Shown here piece after piece: positions 49,171-62,898 of a stretch of DNA of 64,000 nt; position 1 is the stretch's first letter, and the number at the start of each line of letters is the position of its first letter. The notes beneath the pieces were generated by a model. The model had not been told where the DNA came from. It did no database searches and saw nothing but the letters and a program-made list of their open reading frames with translations. A program made the position numbers and the translations under genes. Location of the stretch: the NCBI GenBank assembly GCA_034687125.1, contig JAQGBZ010000002.1, positions 372,001-436,000 on the forward strand. Reading direction: 5' to 3'. Source of the DNA: Neelides folsomi (taxonomy: Eukaryota > Arthropoda > Collembola > Neelipleona > Neelidae).

Positions 49171-52100
49171 GTGAGTGTCTCCCATTTTTCTCATTCAGTG
49201 CGGATGTCCAACTCATTGTACGGGTAAAATCATCTTCATTTTTTGCGTCTTTTTCATAAACGCCCTCATAACACTTCCACCAAAGTCCTTCTCATATTAA
49301 ATTACTCCATTTCTTAATTCCCATTTCCAAACAAGTTGTGTTCATTCCAACCGAGGAAAAGGAATAAAAGCAGAATAAGTAGAGAATTAACTAAAGATCT
49401 AAATATGTACTACAGGGAATGGGAATGTCGTAAAGTTAAAATAAATGGAATTTAACATTGAGAGAATAGGAAAGTGAACAAAGGAACTTTCACTCTTTCC
49501 ATCATCTCTGTTGGGCCAAAAAAGAATCATTTGGGAACTTGGGTTCTTGGAATGTTGTTCAGAGGGATCTTGGTGCATCCCAAACAAACGGTGGATTTGC
49601 AAAATTCCATTTGCAAATAGCGTTTCTTCATTCGCAGATCTTTCTCTCAGTGTGTGGACCATTTCATATTTTTTGTTTAATGGGCTGTGAATCCAAAATG
49701 GAAGATGCGAGTTGTAAATTTCGGTAACGGAAAGAGGAGTTGGTTCCTTCGTAAAAGAATTATGAAGTTGGGGGATTTGAGAAAAGACTTCAACTCACAA
49801 ATCCCGTCATTTTCAATCTTGAATGTATTTGATGGAATGAGATTTTATTTCTTTTGGCAATCTTGGACTTTTCCCCATCTTGGACCACATTTCTTACCTT
49901 AATGGGCGTATTAATAATAAGAGCGGTTCAACGTAAGACTCAAAGCTCTCATACTTAAAGTCCCATTAAATATATAAATTACTGTCTTACTCAATCTCAT
50001 ATATTTGAAATTTAAATTTTTATTTGAGAATCACTTTAATATATCTGAATGAGATTCAATTTTTTTAATTTTATAAACCTTTAATTATTTCTGGTTACTT
50101 ATCCTTAAAATTCAACAATATTTCCCTTTCTTTTAATTATGTACAATGTCATATCCATATTTGTGGAATGTAAGGAGTGATTTAAGTACCACGGTAATAA
50201 TGTACATCTGTACATTATGTATATACTATGGTCACCCTGTACATGGTATATATTTATATCTAATGAGGTGAGACTTTAGAACAATATTATTTTTCTTTTG
50301 TTTTTAGAAGTGTTGAAAGCTTAAGATTTGTTTCAAATTGAAGGAATTGAGTCATCGGAGCCGCTGTCTGGTTCCTTCACGCCTCCATTTATTTCCCAAC
50401 CATTCTCTTTTCTGTCTCATCCAATTTCCTCCTCGAATAGAATGAACTTTAACGGACCTCTGGAGATTCATTTCTTTTTAGCATTCCTTCCGCGTCCGGT
50501 TGGCAAAATGAAAAAATGATACAAGAGATACAAAGGCTATTTACAAGCCAAACTAATTCATCTTGTTAAATCACCTTTTTTAACATGCGCGTAATATAGG
50601 CTGAATATGATCTTCATATTTTTAAGAGCCCCCAAATGCAACAATGAACCCCTTAGAACACATTGCTTCATTTTCCTACTAAAAGTTCAACTTTGATAAA
50701 CTTAAAAGTTCATCTTTGATAAATTCTAAAAGTTTAATATTAATTAATTTGAAAGTTTAAATTGGTTTTAGAATTAAGAGTTGGTTAAATCGTAAAATGT
50801 TTCTTTGTTCATATATACCTGGTTTTATTACCTATTGACCGAGTTGGAATTTGTGAGATTTTCTGGCGAGGTTGCAGGAGACGATGAGTTGAATTGACGC
50901 GAGTGTCAAATGGCGAATTTAATGGTTCTAAAGTAAAGTGGTTCGGAAAGATATAAATTTTGGCTCCTTCGTTTCTTCCTGAAGATCTTTAAAGACTTTC
51001 CATTTCCTCAGTGTGGTGTTTGTAGAGGAGACGTCGCCTCCTCCTCCTCATGAGAACCAAATTGAGAGTCCTCAATTTATCCCTCCAGTTCATTTACAAA
51101 AACCGTGGAAGACCCACAACCTGGTCAACGTGGAAAAATGTGAAATGAAGCCAAATTTGAGTGAAGGAAAGCCTTGGATTAATTGAACAATTTGAGCAAA
51201 TGTTCTTCTCTCTGATGAGACCAAGTTCTTTAATTGCTATTTTTTTTAAATTGGGACTTTTAATTGATCCACATAACTTGAGAGTTTGGCATGGGGTTCC
51301 TCTACAGGGCTCTTTATAGTTCTTGTTCAGAGAAATCAACCACAAATTTGTCTCATACAATCTTCACAGACAACTTAGTTCCCCTTTGAACCCCCTTCAC
51401 GAAATTATTACATTTTTCCTCAAGTGGTTCAATCTAGCCAGATTTTCCAATTTCTGATCATTTTAATTTGTTATTAAGTTTAAACGGGAAAAGTTGAAGA
51501 CTTTAGTAAATTATCTGCGCTGGCAAGAATGATTAAATTTGGTCAAGTATGACAATTAAACATAATCAAATCAGTAAACTTGAGAAAAACTTCATGAAAG
51601 AATTCTTCAAATTTTGAAAAAAGTGTTTAAAATGTGAATTGTTTAACTTAGTAAGTAACGAAATTGGTTATTCAAAAGGCTTTTGGTGAATTGAAGTGAA
51701 ATCCCTTTGTGGAACCCGAAAGTCTTGCAATGTTTGCAATGACGGATTACTTCGGAGAAATGATGGGGATTAAACGACATCCCAAACGCAGAAAGTTGGT
51801 TTTTCTTACTTCAATGTTCTCATGCTTTTAAATATGCTAATTAAATTTATAAGCTATCAATGAAGTCAAAATTACATTTGAGCTCTTTGAGCGCTTTTAG
51901 TTTGCTTTTTTTTAACATTTTCGCATTATGAATTCATATATTATATTTAATTACTCAACAATTCATATTATACCATGCATTATACCATATTATACCATAC
52001 ATTATTCATATTATACTACTTACATACATATATTTATACGAGTACATATTTTACTTAAAGGGTAACATATTTATAATCTATACTATTTGACAAGTCACAA

Positions 52101-55100
52101 ATCTTAGAAATGATTAAATGGGATGTTAAGAGCAGGTCATGTCTGTTTTTTTAACTCGGGATGTTTTTTACAAAGATTCAATTTCATTTTCTTGCTAAAC
52201 TGACAAAAATAGAAATTGGGAAGTTTATTTTTGAAGCCATTTCTTCTCCATGAGTCGAAATTAATGGAGAAATGGATATGCAAATTTGATGACCTCATCT
52301 CCTTTTCCTTTTTAACACAAACAAACAATACAATGATAATTTTCCTCTTCAAAGTTCAAATAAAAATTGTAAGGGTTATTTTAGCGGAACTTGATCCTTC
52401 TTCTATCCAAGATAAGTATAAAAGATAAGATCGGATAAAATTCGGAGATTGTTCAAACTCTCCCGCTTTTTTCGTTCAATAATGAGTTTAGTAGGTGAAA
52501 TCATGACGTCAGTGGAGGCATCCTTTAACATTTCCAATCAAAGGGACGGAAGGAAAAAAGAATCGAGACATGTAAATAATAAATTAGGAAATCTTCGGCC
52601 GACGCACGACGCACATGTGGGCTCAAATTATATTAATTATCATTATATCTCTACCTAATATATAACATAAGTGTATTACATAAATGTATGTACATATATG
52701 TATGTATTATATATATTGTATATTATGTGGAAGAGATATATTTGTATGTATTGGATTGTGAAGTAAATGTTACAGCTGTGCCTATCTGCAGTGCATTCAC
52801 ATTCACGTCTGTTCCGAAAAAGAAAAAAACGGTTTGGGAGAATCGTCAATGTGGGGAAACTGTGACTTTCGACGAGTCTGTTTTTTATCCTATTTTATAA
52901 ATAGGGATCTCTCTTTCGATATACCCAAAATTCCCCTTGATTTATTGAAGGGAGGAGTTGAAACGAGGAGTTGAGAGGGATCTAGTTCAATGCCATTATT
53001 ATTATTATGTCATACTCACACACTTTGGATCACGTAAATGTATAAATGGTATTTATATGAGGAACATGTGGGCTTCCTGGACCTCAAGAGATTTGAGACA
53101 AATTTAAATTCCCTGACGCACAAACCTCAAGACGTCAAATATAACTAGGTTAATTCGCAACGCGATGATGATCATCAAATGTAAATCCTTTTTACGCTCA
53201 CTTTACTCATTGGGTCTAATAAGGAAAGAGGGTTAAAATGAAATTATTAAATCCTCAATGACAGGAAAGGAGAACTCGTGGTTTAAACAATTTAGTAAGA
53301 ATTATTAAGAAATATTATTTGACCTTATTTTGCCAACAAGTTCTTATTGTGGTTTAATCACTTTAATTCTTATGAGAATGGATGGGAAAAGAAGGGAAAT
53401 TTGGGAAGCATCAGTGTTGAACTCTTGAGTTCAAAATGGAAAGTTCGGAGGACACTTCTCGGGGAATTCATTTTGAAATTCTTCCACTTGGGGGCATGAA
53501 TAGTTCACATTCATTTCCTTACTCAAAAACCGGCTTTCTTTTCTCACCCGGCTCTTCTTTGGATACAATTCATCATTCAGTTTATAATATTTATACAAAA
53601 TTATCTCAATGTAATAATATACATATTTTAGGCACATAAATAATTTACTTTTATATGTTTGAATATTAATACTGATAGAAAGTAATGAAAGATTCTTTAT
53701 GAAAATATTTACTTTTTAAAATTTAATTCTTGACCCCATTTTCTGTATTTAAATAAAAGTACCTATGTGCCATATGTAGTTATGTTATGTATTTATTGAA
53801 ATTATATGGAATATAAAGTAATTGGTCTATTGTTGAATTAAGCGATAAAAGCCGGGAATTAATTGAAGCGAGATGTAATATGATGGAATAGTGTCATAGA
53901 AGGATGGTTTTGGGAACAAAAGGTGAATGGATTAGCAATAAAATATATAATTCCTTGGCGGTCCTTGTTCACCCGTCGGGAATAATCTGGGGAAAGTTTG
54001 GTTCAAACATTTGATGAAGTTTGATTCCATTGTTCTTGTACAATTGTCCATTCTCTCTCTCACTTTATCCCCGAGCATTTCTCGGGAATTATAGGTAAAT
54101 CCCCCACAATGGATATAACCTCCATAATTGTCCTTTAACTTAAGGCAGGAAACTCCAAATGCGAACAAACTCAGAGATTTTTTTATTTTCTTTACCTAAA
54201 TTCCACTCGATTACGATTTAACTAAACATGGAATATTTTTACTTTTGAGGGTTCGGGGGAAAAAACTCCTCAATTCGGAATCGATTCTTCCTCGCTTTCC
54301 AATTCCCTTTCCGCTTTCATTCACACCACAACATTGGAACTTTCATTGTGGCAACATACAAGTTCTTGTATAGGACAACCACGACTACCCCAATAAATAA
54401 TATTTGTGGAGGGTTTTGAAAAGTTTATGAACTTGTAATAGTTAACTATTTTATTTTACATTCATTCATTATTTATTTATTATTATTATGGTATCATTCC
54501 ACTTTGTCATTTATTTACTATATGGAAATTGAGATTTTTTTTGAATATTGAGAATTTGATTTGAAGAAAGATAGAAAGTGTTTTAAGAAGCTTTAAAGAT
54601 CATTTTTAATTACTTTTGAAACGTGTGGAGGTTTTGTGGTAAAAGCGAGTTAATTGAAGGGACGAGGCGATGAGGTGTAAAAGAAGTAAATGAAATTTAT
54701 TTCCTTCTCTTAAATGAGTTTTCCAAGTTGTGGATGAAGGATATTTCCCCACATGGTCCTCCCTTCTTAGAAGATGGTTGTTCGAGAGAGAAGTAAAAGT
54801 GTAAAACCATTCCATTATTCTTTATTTACCCCGCTTCCAACCCGTCGTGTCAGGGAAGATTTTCTCTCCGAGGCCGCTCAAGGAGAGAATTCTCATTCTT
54901 AAACGCGTTTAATAAGACTTTTTTAAAACCTTGATATCTTTTTTCTCCAGACCTACCCCAACCATAGGGTTCAATTCTTTCTTGGGGAAAAAGTCTTTGA
55001 AATGGTTGAGAAATTTAATCCAATAAATTACTTTCACCAGGGGTATAAAAACCTTGAAAGAATTTACCTAAAACTATATTAATATTCGACCTTAACTTCA

Positions 55101-58100
55101 TGTTCATCTTATGTAAATTTATATCTCGGTCGGGCTTGAGCTCCCGAGACTTCCGTTCCCGGCCTTGTAGATCAAATCAACGGAATTTTCATAAACAAAT
55201 TCAAACCTTTTTACTTTAGTAATTTTTTCTTGTGAACTTGTGGATTATTCTGATCCTCTCAATATAAAACCAGAACAAGATGGGGCAGTTTGAGTTGGTA
55301 AAAACGTCATGGGGAGTTTCCACAGTGGAAGAGTTTCATAAAAGAGATATCTCCTTTAAAGTATAAGAAGAACGGAAGCATTTAATGTTAACTTATCGTG
55401 AACGATTTCTTTCATTCGAAGAGAAATGAAAAGGAAAGACCCGAAGGAAATAAATCAATCAACTCATACAACGAGATCGCATTTTTATAAAACGACATTT
55501 TCATCAATGAGAGGAACTGAAAAGAATTCCATCTGGAATGCGTTCATCTCCTTCAACTCAAAATTCTTCTTCTTTTCAAAAGAACACTTTTTCTTTTATT
55601 CTCCGGCCAACTTTTAAATTTTTAGAAAAAAACATCCAAAATAGATTTTAAATTCATTTCCTTTTCAATTTATTTTTCCTTTTCTGAGTGTCTCATCATC
55701 TTTTTTTCACCTAACCTATATTTCACCCACCCTATATGTAAAATATGAAATATATATAATTATAACTCAATGTGAGTGTGTATATGTATTAGATCTTTCA
55801 TATATCCATTCTTTGATATTCTTGACTGAGCAGATTAGCTGCATTCATATCATTAGATTTAAATAGTAAAAAACTCTTTTCAATTTCGATAACCTAAAAA
55901 ATAAATTTCACTTTTAGATCTAAAATATTTTTCGATTTTCCTCAAAATTGCCAATTCATTTGTTTAATATGGGAATAAATGCTGACATAACATTCGACTA
56001 AAGAGTGGAAATGTATTATGTATAAATGTAGCAATATTTAATATACCATATATGATACATAGTTTAGTTGGTGTTTTGGTCAAATCTCTGTTACTGGGCT
56101 GAAAACAACAATGAATTTATATTTTTCTTGGACATAATAAGAAAAGACTTTTGGATTGTTGTAGAGATGTGAATTTACATTGAAATGAAATCCTTCTCAA
56201 TTTCCCCTGGATTTATGAATTGAGGGCGAGAATTTATGTGAGGAAGTTCTCGACTGGTTTCATCCTTTAAGATTAGACAATTTTCCAGTTGGGGTGTTTG
56301 GTGTATTTGTTTCCCTCTGTTTGGAACCGATTTGATGTTTTTCATTTGGGTGAAATTGGGTAAAATTGGCCCTTCCCCTCCCGCGCCTTTATCCATAATG
56401 CACCGGGTTTGAATTTATGTTTGAATCTCCTGAGTGATATTCTCTTGATTCCAGCAGGTGTTCTTGGAGGTTTGCATCCCAATGGGTCCAGATTTCCCTT
56501 TTTGAATATGACATCCGACAGTCCATTAAGATTGTTTGATCTCCTCAAACCCGGGTCTTGTGAAGTTATAGGACTCCAAGGACTTCTCATCATATCCTTC
56601 AGATATGGTGAATTGTCGATGTTGATGCTTCTGCGGTGCGGAGAAGCTGCGCATGCAAAGCTACACAAAGTTCGTACTCCTCTACCCGGGTTTTTCCTCG
56701 TCCTCCATGCACGTTCGGGCTGCGTCCATTTGAGAAGAGTACCGGAGACCCGAGAGAGAACTCGGCCGTTGTTTCCCCATGTAATGGGGAAGTTCCATGT
56801 GTTTGTGAATCCTTGGAAGCCCATGTGATCCTGTGAAATCTCCAGAGTGAGGAATTTGTTCATTTCGAGTCGGATTCCCTGTTTTCCCCAACTCCCCCGA
56901 GTGTCATAATTCCCGAGTCAAGTTCAATTCTTTTATTCCGCCTATCTATTAAGCCCCGCGGAGAGTCTGCATCAAACCGCCGACCTTTTGTCTGCCGTAT
57001 TTCAATGCGGTCTGATGGGTCTGCGGAGAAGTTCAATTAAATTTAAACATAATCGGGAGAGATTTAAAACGTTGAGCCTTCCGCAGCCTGCCACCAAACC
57101 CCAGAGCTCAAAAAGGCCTCATTACACTATCGCTAAAATATCTACATTTGACTAAAATCATCCTTTGGGCAGATGCATGTGGAGGGATAGGGCCACTTGG
57201 GCAATTACTTGGGCCGTGGTTGGGTCCAAGAATACACGCCTGACCTTAATTCCCTCCCGATAAAATCCTGTACATAAGGAGAACACTCTCGGCAAAACCC
57301 TCAAAGGATCCCACACATCAAGATAGCTCAATGGACTAATTACTTCCACTCACTAATTGATTATTGACATGCAAGCCAAATGACGGGAAAAGTATTTAAA
57401 TTCCCGTCTCGGAACAATTGAAATTAATGAACCCAAAGTCAAGTTATTCTTTTTTTAAACTCCCATCTGATAACTTATAATATACAATATAGTTCAAATA
57501 CACATTTTTCAACCATTGACTCCATCAGGGTTCTCATTCAAAAATCCCATTTTGAGACAAATTCACTTTTTAATTAACGAGTATTAACATAATTTTTTTC
57601 ATGTTTTTTCCATTGTGTATATTGATTAGACCTATTTATCCTTATTTATTATATTTATACATACAATACCTGTATAGTAAATATATGAAAAATGTGTATG
57701 TATAAAGTATTAGGTGGATTTTGTGAGATTTCATAGAGATTTTTGACGGAGGAATTTGAGCATTTGGTTGACCCTCCATTTGAAACTTGTTAATTTACTT
57801 ATTTCTTTTGTGGGATATTGTGAAGAACCGTGGTTCTTCAATGAAGGGGAATCGATAGGGAAATCGAAGGAAGAGAACATTAAAATGCTATACCTATCCT
57901 CTAAATTATGCATAAGGCGAAAAGAAGTTTGAGGAAATTTTTCCCTCACTGTGACAAACCCGACCATTAGTGCCAAAGAAGGACAGAAATGAGGTATCTG
58001 GTCCCTATGTTAAGTTTATATGTATAAATAGTATAGATGTACTTTTATTAAATTGAAACTTCTTATTAGTTGAGGGAAATGAGTTGAAAACATTTAACTA

Positions 58101-60767
58101 TTTAGGAAATTATTAAACCTCAACATCTTCCTAATTAACTTGAGCCTATGAGTGAAATTTGAAGGATTTTAATTAAGGAAGAATTTGAACAACATTCATG
58201 AACTCTCACGTCGACTCCCTTTTCTAAACAACTTCCATAAAGAAGCTCAAATTGGGCTAAAAAACTCCTTTATTTCTTGGATGTGGATTCAAGAGTTAAA
58301 GGAGACTTTGTTTGCATGCGGATCCTTCTTCAAACATTTTTTATCCCTACGGCTTTTATAACATTTTCTTACTTTCTTCACTTTTATATTATTATTGTTT
58401 GATGCACAGACCTATTTACCAAATGGATTTCATATCCTTCATCTAAGTATTATATATAACACTTTATGGATAAACACATACTGGACAAGGACGTGTTGAA
58501 AATGCTACTTGATGTGTAATATTGACATATTGAGTTTAAATGGAAAGTTGAACAAAAAATGACCTTCTTCTGACAAATTTTTGACATTTACCACACTTGT
58601 AAGGATACACACGTGTTATTTTAGCCGGCATTTATAATAAAAAAAGAGTGGAATATGTAAGATATACTATTAAGTATAGGATAGGTATGAAGGATATATA
58701 AGTAGGTATATGTATTGTATTATTAGTTGAGCTTTATTTCATAACAATTTTATTTCATGTTGAAGGTGATTTTAAATATTAAACCACTATAAAATGCTTA
58801 TTGGAAGAAGAAAAAAAGAGTATGGTAGGCATTAGGAATTTAAGGAGGAAAAAATCTTAAATTCTTCTCTCGTCTCTTTCCACAAAAGGAAAAGAAAATG
58901 TCATTTCCATTTCCCCCTCTAAATCCTCCGTTTGAACCCTTGGAGTTCGAAAAACGTGAAACGTGATTTTTTGGAATGTGATGTAAGGGATAAATGAAAT
59001 CTTATGATTAGTGTCTCTGTCTGATTGATTTAATTTGAAAAGACCCGCGTAATTGAACTTGGTTTTATCAGTCTTGGCACGATTTATGGGTCTATTTCTT
59101 TCCAATTTTTTTCACACCTTCTAGTAGATGTTACAAAGCAGGATTTTTCCACCATATTTCCAACCCATCTTTGTTCTTATATAACAACTTAATATACTAT
59201 CTACTTATGTATGTTACAAGTCTAATGCATAATTATATAAATACATATTTACATATATATTTTTAGGTATATGAATAATATACTTTATACTACTAGCATA
59301 GATAGGACATTGCAAATTGTAAGTTGGATCTATAATGATTTTGGCACTTCTTTGGATTTCAATAGAAATTCTATTCTCTTTAATTTACGACCGTGAGAAT
59401 GGGGAGAGTGAATTACAAGGGTGGTTGTAAAGGGGTTAATTATCCATCAAATGAAGGAAAGAAGGGGAGAAGTCCAAGGGGGTTTTCCGCCAAATGTTGA
59501 GCTTTCCCCGTTTTCACTTTCATTTATTCTCGTGAGAATCTTGGGTTGGCAGAAGATGCCTCAGCGATTTTCTCTACAGACGGGAGATCTGTCTTATTTA
59601 AGGCTCCAGATGGAATCTAACCTCGGGGGTGGAGAAAGTCTTAATCAAAATTTCTCCATTCCTCACCTCCAATCTCCCCCAATTGAGAAAATATCACACA
59701 CCTCCGTTTCCTTTCTTAAACCCCTAAACATGGGGAAATTCTCAAAATGGGTTTTGAAATCATTCCGACACAAACAATACTCAAAAGACAATTCCATAAA
59801 ACATTTTCTTTCATAGAGAAAGAAAAGTTAATGGAATTTTCTTAATGTTTTCTCATGGAGAGCCTTCTTCATAATTCTATCTATTTCTTTAACTGAAAGT
59901 AAAATACTTATAACAACTAAGTAATATGTGTATATACCCATACTATGTAGCTAGTATACATATTGTAGCCAATTTTTTTGTTCATTTTCTTTGTTTTAAT
60001 TTAAAAATAGGAGAATTAGTTCTCAAGTTATAAATGGAAAACTTTTAAAAAGACATCAAACTCAATCATTTACAATAATGAGTATTTCTAATAATTAAGG
60101 CTCAATATTGTCAATATAAAATGTATGGTTTATTTGACCAGTTATAGATTTTTCTCCTTTACCAACATAATGCAGAGTTTTTCGTATTTATTTACTATTT
60201 AAATTAATGGGCAAGACACGTTATTTACTTACATAAACATGGAATTGCCATAATTATGAATTCTTAACAACCGCTTTTTCCTTTGCATGTTTGAAAATAG
60301 ATTTAAGATTGAATTGAATTAAACCGCCATTTGGCTTCTCAAACCTTCATTTGAGAAGACTAAGCCTAGCGTGAATTTTGTTCATGGCGAAAAAGGCCGC
60401 CTTTTTCCCACACTTATTCCACATTACGTCAATGGTAATGACATGGGAAAGTTGGTCGAAAGGAAATTAAGTCTTTGGAGGAATTCAACTGGCATGTGTG
60501 TCTGTTCAATTGGGGTTTGACGTGACTTCGTTTTCACCACGCTGACCCACTCTCAAAATTGGCTCCTATTTACCTATTGCTATTAACAGATTTAAATATT
60601 ATTACAACAAGTGAGCGTTGAAAATAAATTATCAAAAATTCAATCTCGTAATTGCACTTTAACTATAAGTACATTTCTACATATTTATCGTAATTCCCGT
60701 CTTTTGTCAAATACCCCCTTTGTTTTCCACACCCCTTTTAACTTTTATTTTAATAAATACTCATGTA
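49171..60767. other. Gene-poor stretch, possibly further intron
   Basis: No exon with both a recognisable protein and paired splice sites was found. A strong acceptor-like tract (TTTTTCTTTTGTTTTTAG) ends near 50307, but all three frames after it close soon. A patch at 56342-56891 has long frames on both strands without known motifs. A+T-rich microsatellite patches occur near 51960-52080, 52680-52750, 58640-58720 and 59160-59290. Confidence 0.4.
51965..52016. repeat. Degenerate ATTATACCAT minisatellite
   Basis: About four to five imperfect copies of a ten-base ATTATACCAT-like unit occur in a row. Confidence 0.65.
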
Positions 60768-60834
60768 CAAGGTGCGTCAAAAGTTGTTTTTTAAATAGAC
60801 AATCACATAAAAAAGATAATTTTGACACACCCTG
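60768..60834. mobile_element. 67-bp mariner-type miniature inverted-repeat element
   Basis: The left end CAAGGTGCGTCAAAAGT and the right end, read on the other strand, CAGGGTGTGTCAAAATT, form an inverted repeat of 17 bases with three differences. Both ends are flanked by TA. The CAGGGTG.GTCAAAA ends are typical of mariner-family elements. The 33-base interior codes for nothing. Confidence 0.75.
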
Positions 60835-62794
60835 TAACATATAACAGTACATAAGATCAATATGGTGAAAAATAGACCAATCCTAAATGTTGTAATTAAA
60901 ATAGTCATTATTTCTTTATTCCCAATGATGGAAATAACGAGAAAATAAAATGTGTTATATCCCATGAATGATATTTGATATTAATTAACACTATTAGTCA
61001 AAGCGTCCTTAAAAGTTCATTTGTTTGAATCTGAGAATGAGATTATTGGATTGTTCCACTATGTATATGATGAAGAGTATTTCAATTCAATGCTATTCCT
61101 GCTATCTAAATTCTCTCTTAATTTTCAACATTTGCATAATGGTTAAATTCATTTCCTTACTTATCGCCCGACAAGTCAGGAGGTGTGGAGTGAATAAATT
61201 ACCCGCCAATTTGCATGCGATTCCTCGCTAGTTCACCTTAATCCTCATATAACTACTTATAATATTCCTATATTGCCCTCCCATTACCCTCAAAGGTCAA
61301 GGCTAAAATAAATATTGAACCTACTTTTATTATCTCTATTTCCATCAAAGGATCTCCTCATAATAAACATGTAAGTATAACAATACGTATAGTATGTATG
61401 TAACAATACTTACTTTTTCCGTATTGCTATATTTCACTATATAAAGAATGCTATTAATTGTAAATGAAAACAATTTAGCTAAATAGGATTTATGGTCATT
61501 TTATGAAAATGTATATTTATTATCAAGCTTAATACGCATGGGTCTTTTCATACATTGAAACCAATTGTTTAAACACATTTTCCCTCATGTAATTCATGTA
61601 AGAATTAGGGGAATTGTTCCAAAGGTTGATTTGGGGAAAAGATTTAAACAATTACTTTCCATTCTTCTCAAATTCAAAAGAAGGTGAAGGTTTGAAGAAT
61701 TAAAGAGATCGATCTTCAATTCCATTCTTATAATTACTAACTAATTTATACCATTAAATACTCTATGTACTTACAGCATACACATCAGCACATACATTTA
61801 GTATTTACATATAAAAGTTATAGGAATTATATAGAAAGTTAGAATAATATGTAAGATATAAGAAGTGAAATCTTGAATTGTAAGTTGATATATTAATAAT
61901 GACTCCCAAATGGTTCTTTCACTTCTTTCACACTCCGCTTCTTCGCCTCATTCCCTTTCCAATGAGGCAAAGCAAAGGCCAAACGCACTCTTTTTTTAAT
62001 CTTCCCAGCCTTCAAATCAGATTGAAGTTCTCTTCATCTCACTTGTAGGAAAAATGTTAAAATTACATGTTTGATCAGACAAAAATTTCGCACCACATGT
62101 TCTGTACATTTCACTACATCTTATGGGCTCCAATGTGCACAAACACGTGCAGATGTTTCAAATACGTTTATGGCCCTTTTTGTAGCATTAGAGATGTTGA
62201 AATTGGATTTGACTCTTCATTTTCACATACTTCCACTTTCTCTCTCTCAAAAACCATTTTTGTTGATAAATATCCTTCTAGTCCTCTTTTTCACAATTTC
62301 CTCCAACAACACATTTTGAATTGTTTATTTAGTCGACTAAACATTTCATGATTTGTTTCATTTGGGAAATGGAAATGCTGCGCGAATCCGACTCGAAATG
62401 TGTAAAATATTCTTTTTTGTGTTGAGTGTATTTTGAAGCTTAAAATCTTATTTTTCACCTCGACTATATTTTAAATGGAAGTTTTTTTTCTACAAAAATC
62501 TTGAAGATTATTTGTGGATGAAATGTGGGATGATGATTTTCATTTTCTCACCTATCCAGATTCTGAGGAATGTTGAAAAATTCGGAATGTTTCCATATGT
62601 TCCAAGTGTTTGAAATGGCCCAAACCAGCCAACTTGGGTTTTATTAAATGGATGAAGGGGGTTTTTTGAGCGAGTACAATTCCTTACACAAATCCTAGCG
62701 CGTAATTGTGTCCTATGGGCCCTTTGATTTGTTCAAATTTAAGTGGGCCAAATTGGAAGACTCTTCGTAAGAGTGGAATAAAGTTCATGTTTTC
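60835..62794. other. No gene recognised
   Basis: A+T-rich sequence with scattered short frames. A patch at 62067-62351 has two overlapping plus-strand frames but no family motif. Confidence 0.45.
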
Positions 62795-62898
62795 TCCCTC
62801 ATTGCCATCAAAGGGAGCCTCCTTGAGGGCACAACAGAACTTGGAAATCAAGTGAATTCCTCCACCAGCAACATGCAGATGATCCTTGTTGCCGGAGG
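62795..62898 (+). other. Candidate exon ending at a strong donor
   Basis: A pyrimidine-rich tract (TTTTCTCCCTCATTGCC) precedes AG sites near 62811-62812. The stretch ends at GGAGG|GTAAGTC (62898/62899). One frame is open across it and ends NMQMILVAGG. That frame contains an ATG at 62873, so it could instead be a first coding exon. The phase does not fit directly after the 49088-49170 candidate. Left boundary and function are unknown. Confidence 0.3.

Noticed and set aside
50290-50519. Strong acceptor-like tract with an open frame starting 20 bases downstream
   Set aside because: All three frames directly after the AG meet stops quickly, so an internal coding exon is unlikely; it may be non-coding or a chance tract.
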